64,000 nucleotides of DNA from Cercis canadensis (Eukaryota > Streptophyta > Magnoliopsida > Fabales > Fabaceae), in assembly GCA_003255065.1 (NCBI GenBank), contig QAOA01005612.1, forward strand, positions 174,924-238,923, written 5' to 3'. This document shows, in pieces, positions 1 through 11,489 of the stretch. The notes beneath the pieces are model-generated. The model worked only from the letters and a program-made list of their open reading frames with translations, was not told where the DNA came from and did no database searches. How positions within the stretch are numbered: the stretch's first letter is position 1; the number at the start of each line of letters is the position of its first letter. The position numbers and the translations under genes are program-made.

Positions 1-799
1 AACCCAGCCACCTCAGATAAGGCAGTGCATCAGAAATCACAATTGACCCACTTAGATCGAAAAAATCTCTCAGTAATTTCCGAGTCGTTTCATTCCCTTC
101 ATTGTCGTCATCATCAGCATCACCCCCAACAAAACATTTTCCTATAATCATTCTGAACATGACATTTAAAACTATGTCCCCAAACCACGTCTTCATCTCA
201 GTCCTCACTGTCGCTGCCTTATCATGTGAACCAATCTGGTTCTTGTGCTAGTTCGAGTTCAACCAACAGTCATAAGTCTCTTTGATAGCTGCCTTCACCT
301 CCGATTCCTTGATGTGTTTGAGCATCTCAAGCCGGTGGTTCAAGAGAAGCTCGAGGATTGCCATCTTGCGTACATGACGCCAGTACGAGCCATAAGGGCT
401 TAACCCAATCATGGCGAAGTTGTAGCCCAAAACTTCGAAGGCTAAAGCTTTAGGACGATTAGCAAAGGCTTTGTCGTTCACAGTAAAGCACTCTTTGGCC
501 ATTTCCCAACTACTCACAATCAAGGTTTTGTGAACCCCTAGCCTTAAGCTGAAAATTGGTCCATATTTGTCAGCCATGTTGCCCAAGGTAACATGAGGTG
601 GCTGTGGTCCACCAAAATGGTGGAGGTGCCCAATCAAAGGCCATGCGCTGCCAGCTTTTGGTGGTGCTTTTCTAGGGTCATGGGCAATTACACGGTGGCT
701 TCTTGGTATCAATGAAAGCACATAGGGAAACAGCAAGAACGCCAAGGTTATCAATGCCAACGGCATGATAGTTTGCAAACAGAGATTACTAAACTCCAT
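1..799 (-). pseudogene. CYP82-like cytochrome P450, 5' part, with in-frame stop
   Basis: The minus-strand frame starts at ATG 799-797 and gives 183 residues to a TAG at 250-248. The same frame then continues with good P450 similarity to the window edge. Visible parts are an N-terminal membrane anchor (about residues 10-32), the proline-rich hinge PPKAGSAWPLIGHL (about 46-59), and the C-helix motif WRHVRK (WxxxR, haem propionate contact). After the stop come EMKTWFGDIVLNV and a segment ending in ALPYLRWLG, both typical of CYP82 enzymes. CYP82s are ER-bound monooxygenases of specialised metabolism (terpenoids, flavones, alkaloids); the substrate cannot be told here. The haem-binding half lies outside the window. 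A single substitution (Lys to stop) could be a true pseudogene mutation or a base-call error. Promoter side faces the MULE. Confidence 0.85.
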
Positions 800-900
800 G
801 GACTTGAAATATGGTTCTTTGTGAGCTTTTTCGAAGGAACAGGAGTTGGAATATTTTTCTCGTAAGAAACTGAACGTGTTTGCCCTTGGGAAACTGGGTT

Positions 901-911
901 CTACTTATACC
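901..911 (-). promoter_or_regulatory. Possible TATA box of the P450
   Basis: On the minus strand this reads GGTATAAGTAG, about 105 bp upstream of the P450 ATG, a normal plant TATA distance with a short 5' UTR. Motif match only. Confidence 0.35.
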
Positions 912-1266
912 ACAGATATACTATTCTATTTTATAATATCAATTTGTTGTATTTTGTGGAGTTGCAATAATATCAATATCTTTTTTGTAATACTTTGGTC
1001 ACAACTTTAAAGTTAAACACGAAACTCAAACTATTTAGGGCCCATTTGGATAATAAAGCTTATGGCTTATTGGAGCTTTTATACTCTTATAAGCATTTAT
1101 AAGATAATTTTGTAGCTGTTTGGATTAGCTTATATTTTGAGTTTATGACACCAAATAAGCTATTTTGAGCATATTTTTATAAGCTACAAAATGAAGCTTA
1201 TTAAAATAAATGGCTGCGAAAGCTGAAAGCAGCTTAGGCGACAACTGTTGTTATTATATTTTTAGA
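912..1266. other. AT-rich upstream region between the P450 and the MULE
   Basis: No gene is visible. From 1038 the sequence starts GGGCCCATTTGGATAA and then repeats AAGCTTAT and TTATAAGC-type words. This resembles ends of non-autonomous hAT-like plant elements, but no matching inverted end was found, so it stays unclassified. It is probably the distal promoter of the P450. Confidence 0.4.
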
Positions 1267-1275
1267 TAAAAATAA
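1267..1275. repeat. Left 9-bp target-site duplication of the MULE
   Basis: TAAAAATAA lies directly before the left end and is repeated exactly at 13892-13900. A 9-bp duplication is the hallmark of Mutator-like transposition. Confidence 0.93.
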
Positions 1276-1812
1276 GAGTAAAACCTCTTTTTAATAAGAG
1301 TAAAACCTCTTTTTGCTCCCTGAAAGATAGGTTCGGAGACACTTTAGTCCCTGAAAGATTTATACCGACACTTTGGTCCCTGAAAGATTTATCCGTCACC
1401 CATTTTAGTCCTCCGCTTATCTCTGTTAGTGGGACTTGACGGAAATCGACACGTGGCACGTTAAGTGCCTATGTGGCCATCAAATACTGAGGTGGCAAGC
1501 TGACTAGGCATGGAAATGTGCTGGTGGCAGGGTAATAAGGGAGACGATGCCGTTTTGCAACCCAGCACCATAACCAACATAGACGACGTCGTTCTGGGCG
1601 CAGAGGAGAAGAACAACCCAGCACTCTGCAAATTCGAAATCCCTCATTTCATCAAAGGCTAAAATACGAAATCCCTGAAGCAACCGAAATCTTCCCAAAA
1701 CCGAGCAGCCATTGTTGCATTTGTCGGTGGGTGCGATAAAAGATATCCCCAATTTGGAACCCTAATTCTTCTAGCATGCCTTTCGTGTGGATTTCCCCAA
1801 ATTGACGAACAG
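1276..1812 (+). repeat. Left terminal inverted repeat of the MULE
   Basis: This matches the reverse complement of 13346-13891 with scattered substitutions and small indels. The outermost end GAGTAAAACCTCTTTTT is present twice in tandem (1276-1297, repeated from 1298), a 22-bp duplication missing from the right end. Inside the repeat are several copies of a TCCCTGAAAGAT word and CACGTGGCACGT, which contains a G-box core. MULE terminal repeats usually hold the promoters of the element's genes. Confidence 0.93.
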
Positions 1813-3994
1813 GAACCCTAACCTCCAAATCGGGGTTTCCATTCCTCTCTGTCACTGAATCGCTTAACCCCAAAATCAGAACCCATCCTGTTGTGATATT
1901 TACTGTAGTCCCTTCGCTCACAGTGGGAGGAAAAGGCGTGAATGGTGTGAAATTGGAAGGGGTCCTTCGTCCTCGGCGAGGTGAGGTTTCCCTTTTCTGT
2001 GTCAGGTTCTTGAAGATTTTAATTAGTGTGTGATAGCGTTGTTTTTTTATAGCTTATGTTGTGGTCCCGTGTTTGACATTGGTTCCCAAAGTTGAAAGTA
2101 TTTTATTTGTCTGTCTTTGTTATGGTGGTCCAGCTGTTGTTCCTTTTGGAAAGTAGTGGACATGGGGTGTCTTTGTTATGGTTGTTGTGGTGGGACAGGG
2201 GTTGTCAAACTTGTGCTTTTCTATGATATTTTGGTGGGTTGCACGTTTTCTGTGATAGTGGTTTGTGTTTGTTATCTGTAACATGTTTTATATTATTGCT
2301 AATGTCATGTGGTGGTCCCTGTAAATTCTACTGAAGGTGCAATTGGCATAAAGATAAGATAATTCCTGAGCCACTTTTAGAATAAAAACTTTTGTTGCTA
2401 TGATTCTTTTTGTTAAGTTCTTTGTTAATATTAGTTCAGATTCTAATATTAGAATCACTATTGATGTCTACAACACCATATGATTGTAATGTCCCCCAAG
2501 GATTGTCCATATATAACCTGTGAATAGTCATCCAGGTAATCAGGCATAAAGGTTAAGAGATAAAATTTTAAAATCTATCTGAGGAAGGAGATAGGGATAA
2601 AATGCTCATTGTGACCTGTGAATAATCTTTATCTCATAAATCATTAATGAATTTGATTACACGTATAAGTGTCATAGAATAGCTACTTGAACTTTTGTTA
2701 TGGTTGATTGATCCCATGTTACCTTTTATGAAGCTTTTACTATTATGACCAAAAATTCCACTAGTAGGAATTAGATGTTAATTTTATTTTTTTGTAAAGA
2801 ATTTTGCATGTAACTTATTTGAAGTTACACTTTCTATGTTGTTTGCTATTATGTCTTGCTAGATTTCATGCACTTTGTATGTTGTTTGCTATTATGTCTT
2901 GCTAGATTTCATGTCTCTAAATAATTGGTTGAGAGATATACAGTTCAGAGCATCTGGTACTTTGCATGGGGTATTACTTTATCAGATTGCATATACTGTT
3001 TCTATTTGATTGATATTTTGAAGTCTTTTTTGAAACTTCATAGCAAACACTGAGTTAAGCTGTTTATTTATATCATGAGATATCTGTTTTTGTTCCATTT
3101 ATGGGGAGCCTGCTATGTATGAAGAAATTGTATCCTTGCATTGATTCTTATTTCCTTTTGTTTTCTGTTAGAAGATACGGAAGGCAGAAATAGAATTACA
3201 TGGGTTTAATTAATGGATATAACCTAGTTGCAAATAATGGAAAATTTATCCTCTTGAAAAAAATTCTAGAATATGAATTTAATCAATTTCCAATGCTTGA
3301 TTCCTGCTATCTAAAATCCTTGGAATTTACTCTTTCAGGTAGTTTATTTCTTTTTGTTATGTCTTCTTTGTGTGCTAGTGTTTGCATGGCATCATAATTT
3401 GCTTTACTTGAGATTTCTTAGTTGAGATCCCCTTATCTTTAGATTCATTATATGGTTGAATAGGCTAGTCTATGTGAATTAACCCTGAATAATAGATCAT
3501 GTAGATTTAATTATAAATTGCTGCAGATTTTGTCTTAATCAATGAATATCATATTTATATGCAGAAAATGTGTCATTAATGTTTTCCTAAATAAATCTTG
3601 TTTGACAATGAGTATGTGTGAGTTAAGCCTGTGTTAGAAAGAATTGTGTGTTAGCTGATGTGTGACAGATTAGATTAATTTCATGTTAACTTACCAGATT
3701 TTTTTGTTATCATTTGTGCCAAATTAGATTATCTTTTGTGAATGTCTGTTAGAAAGAACTGAGGTTGGTTCTTCTATTTATGACACTGGTTATTCTTTAA
3801 CTATTGCACAGTTGATCTCCTGAATGGTGTTCAAGGCTTCATGATGGTAGAAAGATTAAAGGGGGCGTATTGAAGTGACTGAATTGCCTAGTCCTAAAAT
3901 TGGCCTGGTAAGTGTAATTAAGTATGCTTAACATTGTAAATATGCAATTGGTCTGCTTAACAACATATTAAGTATGCTTAACATTGCAAGTATG
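1813..3994. other. MULE leader, no recognised gene
   Basis: This is T-rich sequence between the left terminal repeat and the tandem array. It probably holds the transcription start, 5' UTR and possibly introns of the transposase gene. A 36-bp segment is directly duplicated at 2835-2870 and 2878-2913 (period 43 bp), and a TAAGTATGCTTAACATTG word is repeated near 3910-3990. Short open frames, such as the one at 3200-3397, have no recognisable domain and are not called. Confidence 0.6.
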
Positions 3995-6612
3995 TTTTGG
4001 GCTTGTTATATAATCTGAATTTTTTAAAGATTCCAGTGATTACAGACTTGTTGGTTTTGTGATTTGTTGCTTATTATATTCTGTTATGTACTTAATTTGT
4101 TGCTTGGAATATTATTGTATCATATGGATTTTTGTCTTTGTGTCATTTGGAAGTCTGTATTGTTGGGTGCATGTTATTGAACCCTGTTTTGACATCTGTT
4201 TAGGGTAAGGCTATGAGTATTTAATCATTTGTCTGTTTTGCAGTGGTTCTGTGTTGGTGGTAGACTTTTCTGTGTTAATCATACCTAAACCCATTTACCG
4301 ATAGAAGTTGTTTTGAACTGAGGTTAGTTTCTCATTTTCAGAATATGATCTGTTTTGTCCTTGTTATATAATCTGAATTTTGCTTAAGATTCCAGTGATT
4401 ACAGACTTGTTGGTTTTGTGATTTGTTGTTTATTATATTCTGTTATGTACTTGATTTGTTGCTTGGAATATTATTGTACATATGGATTTTTGTCTTTGTG
4501 TCATTTGGAAGTCTGTATTGTTGGGTGCATGTTATTGAACCCTGTTTTGACATCTGTTTAGGGTAAGGCTATGAGTATTTAATCATTTGTCTGTTTTGCA
4601 GTGGTTTTGTGTTGGAGGTAGACTTTTCTGTGTTAATCATACCTGAACCCATTTACCAATAGAAGTTGTTTTAAACTGAGGTTAGTTTCTCATTTTCAAA
4701 ATATGATCTGTTTTGTCCTTGTTATTTAATCTGAATTTTGCTTAAGATTCCAGTGATTACAGACTTGTTGGTTTTGTGATTTGTTGTTTATTATATTCTG
4801 TTATGTACTTGATTTGTTGCTTGGAATATTATTGTATCATATGGATTTTTGTCTTTGTGTCATTTGGAAGTCTGTATTGTTGGGTGCATGTTATTGAACC
4901 CTGTTTTGACATCTGTTTAGGGTAAGGCTATGAGTATTTAATCATTTGTCTGTTTTGCAGTGGTTTTGTGTTGGAGGTAGACTTTTCTGTGTTAATCATA
5001 CCTGAACCCATTTACCGATAGAAGTTGTTTTGAACTGAGGTTAGTTTCTCATTTTCAGAATATGATATGTTTTGTCCTTATTATATAATCTGAATTTTGC
5101 TTAAGATTCCAGTGATTACAGACTTGTTGGTTTTGTGATTTGTTGTTTATTATATTCTGTTATGTACTTGATTTGTTGCTTGGAATATTATTGTATCATA
5201 TGGATTTTTGTCTTTGTGTCATTTGGAAGTCTGTATTGTTGGGTGCATGTTATTGAACCCTGTTTTGACATCTGTTTAGGGTAAGGCTATGAGTATTTAA
5301 TCATTTGTCTGTTTTGCAGTGGTTTTGTGTTGGAGGTAGACTTTTCTGTGTTAATCATACCTGAGCCCATTTACCGATAGAAGTTGTTTTGAACTGAGGT
5401 TAGTTTCTCATTTTCAGAATATGATCTGTTTTGTCCTTGTTATATAATCTGAATTTTGCTTAAGATTCCAGTGATTACAGACTTGTTGGTTTTGTGATTT
5501 GTTGTTTATTATATTCTATTATGTACTTGATTTGTTGCTTGGAATATTATTGTATCATATGGATTTTTGTCTTTGTGTCATTTGGAAGTCTGTATTGTTG
5601 GGTGCATGTTATTGAACCCTGTTTTGACATCTGTTTAGGGTAAGGCTATGAGTATTTAATCATTTGTCTGTTTTGCAGTGGTTTTGTGTTGGAGGTAGAC
5701 TTTTCTGTGTTAATCATACCTAAACCCATTTACCGATAGAAGTTGTTTTGAACTGAGGTTAGTTTCTCATTTTCAGAATATGATCTGTTTTGTCTTTGTT
5801 ATATAATCTGAATTTTGCTTAAGATTCCAGTGATTACAGACTTGTTGGTTTTGTGATTTGTTGTTTATTATATTCTGTTATGTACTTGATTTGTTGCTTG
5901 GAATATTATTGTATCATATGGATTTTTGTCTTTGTGTCATTTGGAAGTCTGTATTGTTGGGTGCATGTTATTGAACCCTGTTTTGACATCTGTTTAGGGT
6001 AAGGCTATGAGTATTTAATCATTTGTCTGTTTTGCAGTGGTTTTGTGTTGGAGGTAGACTTTTCTGTGTTAATCATACCTGAACCCATTTACTGATAGAA
6101 GTTGTTTTGAACTGAGGTTAGTTTCTCATTTTCAGAATATGATCTGTTTTGTCCTTGTTATATAATCTGAATTTTGCTTAAGATTCTAGTGATTACAGAC
6201 TTGTTGGTTTTGTGATTTGTTGTTTATTATATTCTGTTATGTACTTGATTTGTTGCTTGGAATATTATTGTATCATATGGATTTTTGTCTTTGTGTCATT
6301 TGGAAGTCTGTATTGTTGGGTGCATGTTATTGAACCCTGTTTTGACATCTGTTTAGGGTAAGGCTATGAGTATTTAATCATTTATCTGTTTTGCAGTGGT
6401 TTTGTGTTGGAGGTAGACTTTTCTGTGTTAATCATACCTAAACCCATTTACCGATAGAAGTTGTTTTGAACTGAGGTTAGTTTCTCAGTTTCAGAATATG
6501 ATCTGTTTTGTCCTTGTTATATAATCTTAATTTTTTAAAGATTCCAGTGATTACTGACTTGTTGGTTTTGTGATATGATGTTTATTATATTCTGTTATGT
6601 ACTTGATTTGTT
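3995..6612 (+). repeat. ~359-bp tandem repeat array, about 7.3 copies
   Basis: The word ATTCCAGTGATTACAGACTTG or a close variant recurs at 4030, 4389, 4747, 5106, 5465, 5824, 6183 and 6541, giving spacings of 358-359 bp. Copies differ at only a few positions, so the array is young or kept homogeneous. The first and last copies are more diverged, sharing TTTTTTAAAG instead of TTTGCTTAAG. Each unit contains TCTGTTTTGCAGTGG, a good plant 3' splice-acceptor context. A rearranged partial copy lies at about 7150-7230. Confidence 0.95.
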
Positions 6613-7280
6613 CCAAATGTATGTGTGCAGTAATGTGGATGTAAATGTTACATAATTAGCATTATTTATCCTTGCTTACAGATTAAGCAATTAACTCTTT
6701 AGGAGTTTTAAATTTTTGTAAAACATCTTCCACATTAGGATTTTGTCCATTCTTGCACCAAACTTCTATCATGAACGGAATTTTCTACACAATTTTAAAA
6801 TTACATGAGGTAAGCTGAATAATTTCAAAACCTTCGGGACTGTAAATTATAGTGCATGTGATAGGGCTTTTGTGCAAATAGTTGACAAAACTCCCATAGG
6901 CAAAACTTTTTGTACAAGTTTGAAATCCTAAGGAGGCTGATCGCTTATTTTATTTTATGTCTAATATAGATTTTTCAAGAGGTTGAAACTTGTAATTCTG
7001 CGCCATTAAATGCGTCATCTAAACAAAATTTTCGCTGGGTTCAACTTAAATTATAAGATGTATATCAAAGCTATAGGGATAAGAATATATGAGAAAAATA
7101 ATGGTAAAAGCAACAAATATGGGGATTGTTTTGAACCCTGTTTCTTTTCTCTACTTGTTGGTTCAGTGATTTGTTGTTTATTATTGACTTAGTAATACAG
7201 ATTCAATTATGTTGCTTGGTATATTCTGTTATGTACTTGGTTGGTGTCATGACGAGTTTATATTTTTTGAAGCTTAAAGA
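6613..7280. other. Region between the tandem array and the transposase start
   Basis: No gene is supported. The last ~130 bp contain a scrambled partial copy of the 359-bp unit (GATTTGTTGTTTATTA and TATTCTGTTATGTACTTG words). It is likely the proximal 5' UTR of the transposase transcript. A 60-codon frame at 7010-7192 shows no family features. Confidence 0.55.
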
Positions 7281-7684
7281 ATGGATCGTTATGCAACACT
7301 CATCCTGCACCATGGTGGAAAGTTTGTTCGTCAACCGACTCTTGCATACGTTGACGGGGAGGAAGATGCATGGGACTGGGTTGATATTGACAAGGTTTCC
7401 ATTCCAACTGTTGCGCAGCTGTTTTGTGAGCATGGGTACATTGCTTATGAAAATTGTTACTGGTTGGTGCCTGGTTTACTGCTAGAGGATGGGCTAAGAC
7501 CCTTTAAAAGTGACCTAGATGTTATAGAAATGTTTGGTGCAGTAGAGGGAGTTGATGAGATTGAGTTCTACTATGAGCACCCAATCATTGAAGATCCTGA
7601 GTTGGTGGAGCCTATTCAGAGTTTTCCATTCCATGCACAAGCCGGCGATGGGTGTGAGGGTATTGGGAACGATAAGAATGAGGG

Positions 7685-7990
7685 TGACACAGTTGGGCAG
7701 AATGTGGGTGAAGAAGAAGAAGAACTAGGGCAGAATTTGGGTGACGAAGAAGAACTCCGGGAGCATGTGGGTGAAGAAGAAGAACAAGGGCATAATTTGG
7801 GTGACGAAGAAGAACTAGGGGAGAATGTGGGTGAAGAAGAAGAACAAGGACAAAATTTGGGTGACGAAGAAGAACTAGGGGAGCATGTGGGTGAAGAAGA
7901 AGAAGTATGGCAGAATTTGGGTGACGAAGAAGAACAAGGGCAGAATGTGGGTGACAAAGAAGAAGTAGGCCAGAATGTGGGTGAAGATGA
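7685..7990 (+). repeat. 60-bp coding minisatellite in the transposase
   Basis: About five tandem 60-bp units, each made of two related 30-bp halves, encode alternating 10-residue blocks of the type GQNVGEEEEE and GQNLGDEEEL. The reading frame is kept throughout. The result is a highly acidic low-complexity linker between the N-terminal domain and the DNA-binding domain. Confidence 0.93.
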
Positions 7991-9194
7991 AGAAGATCGT
8001 AGTGATAGTTGCTCAAGTGAATCAGATTTGAGTGATTCAAGTGGCGCAGTTGATGAAGATGGCTTCCATGATGGAGAACAGAGCCCAAGAAGTTCACCAC
8101 CAATACTTGGGAGCACATATGTGGAATACACGGAAGCAGCACCAGTGGAGTATCAGAATAATATGTCCGTTCCTGGGGGGGAAACAAGTACTAATCCTAG
8201 TCAGCCAATAAGAAGAGGTGGTAAGCAGAAAAATAAGTACCCACCGGAGAGATATGTTAATCCATTTGAGGGGAAGGGGTATGAGACAGAGGATGTGCAC
8301 ACTCCGGACAGCTCCGAACCAGAGGGTGGTGGCTGTGAAAGAGATGAAGTGTTCCCACAATTTAATCCACAAGCACAGTTCGGGGCGGTGAATCTAGAGC
8401 TAAGGATGGAATTTCCAACCATCAATGCATTCAAGGAAGCAGTTAAAGACTACACGATTCATCTAGGCAGGCCTGTAATTTGGGTGAAAAATGACAAGCA
8501 TAGGGCTAGGGCTGTATGCATAAATGGCTGTGAATGGGAGATTTTCTGCTCCTTCAATAATGCGAGACAAAGCTTTCAGGTGAAGACCTTCATGAACACA
8601 CACTCATGCAGCAGGAAGATCTCAAACAAGCAAGCTAATTCGAACTGGGTAGCACAAAAGCTTGTAGAAGAAGTTAGGGGATTTCCATCCATGGAGGGTA
8701 TTGATGCTCTAAACTTGGTGAAAAGAAAATACAATGTCAATGTAAATGAGAGAACTATCTTAAGGGCATTGAAAAAAGCAAGGAAGTTGGTTGAAGGAAC
8801 AGAGCGAGAACAATATGCAGCTCTATGGGACTACTGTGGTGAGTTGAAACGAGTAGACCCTAGAGGAACTGTGCAACTGGCGGTTGACAGACCACATGGT
8901 GCTTTGACACCGAACTTTGCTAGACTATACATTTGTTTGGATGCTTGCAAAGCAGGATTCAAGGCTGCCTGTAGACCTCTGATAGGCCTCGATGGGTGCT
9001 TCCTCAAAGGGTACTATGGCGGGATATTATTGGCTGTAGTTGCTCAGGATGGGAACAACTTGTTCTACCCTATTGCGTATGCTGTTGTGGATCTTGAGAC
9101 CAAGGACACCTAGAGGTGGTTTCTGACAAGATTGATTGAAGACATCGGAGATCCAAGAGAACATGGCTGGAATTTCATATCTGATCAGCAGAAG

Positions 9195-9285
9195 GTAAAC
9201 ATTTACTAGTACTTGTAATTTTATACTCCATTATAAGTTGTAATGTTGTGAGGGGCTAATAGATTTTTCCTGTTTGACTGTACAG
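9195..9285 (+). other. Transposase intron 1
   Basis: The donor is CAGAAG|GTAAAC and the acceptor is TGTACAG|GGC. Removing it keeps the frame between the DQQK codons and GLEPALAEL, which matches the continuous MULE domain of relatives. Confidence 0.85.
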
Positions 9286-10377
9286 GGCTTGGAACCTGCA
9301 CTGGCTGAATTATGTCCTACAGCTCCTCACAGGTCATGTGTGATGCATATTTGGAAGAATTTCTGTAAGACTTGGAAGAGCAAAGAACTCAGATGTCTGG
9401 TGTTTTTGGCAGCAAAGTCAACTACGATGAGGGAGTTTGACAGGCATATGGCTCATATCAAAATCATTGACAAACATGCATATGAGTGGTTGATGAAGAA
9501 TGCTCCAGCTAGATGGGTTAGAGGATGCTTTAGCACCTACAACAAGAATCAGGCCATCACCAGCAACATGTGTGAGCAATTCAACAAGGAAATACAGACA
9601 TTCAGATGTAAGCCCATTCTAACTATGCTTGAAGAAATACAGTGTTATCTTATGAGGAAGAGGTCAGATATGCTGTTGAAGATCCAAAAGTACAAGAGTC
9701 AGCATGTGCCAATGGCAGTATCGTTTCTTGAAACCGAGAAGAGGAGAAGCTCCGACTGGTGTCCTCAATGGGCCGGAGATTCTGCTGGGCAGATATATGA
9801 GGTTAGTCGGGGGTCTACCGACAAAGTGGTTGTCAACTTGTCAGTTGGGACATGCTCCTGTAGGGTTTGGGATTTGACAGGTATACCGTGTAGACATGCT
9901 TGTGCCGCATTCGCATCAAATAATGATGACTCAGACACAGGTGTTAATGCTTGGTACCTAACCAGCACTTGGTTAAAAGCTTACGAGCCTTTTATACAAC
10001 CATTGGCAGGGCAAGATTATTGGCAAAGGACATACCGTGGCGATATTAATCTTCCTCCTTTCAAGAGACCGGCTGGTAGGCCAAAAAAAAATCGAAGTAA
10101 GGTCAATGATGTTGCTAAAGACTGTAGCCGGATGAAGAGAAAATACGGGGCCATTAAATGCTCCAAATATGGTGGCACCGGACACAACACAAGGACTTGC
10201 AAGGGAGTGGAACCACGGAAGCGGCAAAAGAAGACCAAGAAGCCAACCGATCAGCCTGCTGCCAATGAACAGACCCCAGTGAGCCAACCTCTTGATTCAT
10301 AAGCCCCACCCCTTGACCCAGATTCTCAAGCTGAAGAAGTACACCCCAAGAAGAAGACAGCGTTGGAGAAGAAAAAG

Positions 10378-10478
10378 GTACAGCATACACGGTCATTTGT
10401 TTTAGTACTCTAACACTGTTATTTGTATGCCATATGTCTTATATAAAATCCTTCCATTTAACTTGCGTCTGTTCATAG
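10378..10478 (+). other. Transposase intron 2
   Basis: The donor is AAAAAG|GTACAG and the acceptor is TTCATAG|GGATC, phase 0. The downstream exon of 51 codons is basic and Thr-rich and ends RKGKEKLLSDV. Typical position for a late intron in MULE transposases. Confidence 0.65.
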
Positions 10479-10634
10479 GGATCAAGGCGACATGGCAACA
10501 CCACAGGCAATGAGGAGACAGTGACTACAAATACCATCCAAGCAGCAACCACCGCTACTAGACAGCGATTCTCAGCATACCTTTCTACTGAACGCTCTAG
10601 GAAAGGGAAAGAAAAACTGTTATCTGATGTTTGA

Positions 10635-11489
10635 CTGTTCCTGCAAACTGGGCTGCTTATATTCTGTTGTGCATATGTAATTAGCTTGACATATTTATGT
10701 CAAAAGAAATTAATCTATTTTGTAGAAATGGTTGTAAATCAGCAGGAGATATTTATTTTGCTTAGTTGCTGATATTCTGGGCTGCTTGACATTTTTATTT
10801 CACTTATTGACAGAGGTTGGCTGCTGATTTGTTACACTTAATTATATGACAATCCAACTTATTTGCTGATGTTGTCCTGTGCCATTATTGTGATAATGTT
10901 CATACAGACATTGCTTTATTAGGTGCAACACATTGTCTTCAAACAATCTTCATTATTTTACTATCTACACAGGGGTTCATATTTAGATGTAAGCCCATGG
11001 TAAATGCTCATGGGTAGGCTTATATTTCCCTTCATATTGATATTTTTCTTGTTAGTTTTTTTTACTAATGATGAAGGAGTTGGTTAGGTGTCAAGCAACC
11101 AATGAAAAATAACTGTTTTTTACTAGTTTGATCGTTATGTTCGGTGGGTTGTTTATTTTAATTAGATTCTTATCTTAGAAAATGCACAGGTGATGAGGAT
11201 TCTAATTGGAATTCTTGGTTGGTTAGGCATTTTGATTTAATTCAGTGGGCACGCCTTATTTTGTTAGCTGAAATCTTGGTATGTTATTGAAATTTTCCAG
11301 GTCAACTTTTTCCACAAAAAACATAATCCAAACCTTCTTGTTTACATATCCAAATGTGGATATTTGCAACAATACACTAATCTATTCATGCACAAACTGT
11401 CTCAAATATACAATCTGGTAAACAACATTTACATTCTAGTAAGTTTATGAACTCAACAGGAGATAATACATTACAACTGATGATTTGCT
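10635..11489. other. Spacer between the two convergent MULE genes
   Basis: AT-rich sequence containing the 3' UTRs of the convergent transposase and GRF genes. No open frame or repeat worth calling was seen. Confidence 0.5.

Larger units (their letters stand above)
7281..10634 (+). pseudogene. mudrA-like MULE transposase with two stops
   Basis: Three exons are supported: 7281-9194, 9286-10377 and 10479-10634, joined by phase-0 GT-AG introns and ending at TGA 10632-10634. Order of parts: a PB1-like plant N-terminal region (about 1-115); an acidic Glu-rich repeat (about 134-235); a MuDR DNA-binding zinc domain (Cys-x3-Cys ... His-x-Cys, about 405-450); the MULE DDE domain with Asp571 in LIGLDGCF, the second Asp in FISDQQK and Glu in SNMCEQFN; a SWIM finger (CSCRVW...CRHAC); and a zinc knuckle whose second Cys is Tyr (CSKYGGTGHNTRTC). 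Frame breaks are TAG at 9111-9113, where relatives have Trp, and TAA at 10300-10302. It catalyses cut-and-paste transposition in the nucleus when intact. Confidence 0.93.

Noticed and set aside
1038-1260. Non-autonomous hAT-like MITE starting GGGCCCATTTGGATAA
   Set aside because: No matching inverted end or 8-bp duplication could be found.
7612-8187. Long open frames antisense to the transposase
   Set aside because: They mirror the acidic 60-bp repeat; composition is His/Leu or Ser/Pro repeats with no domain.
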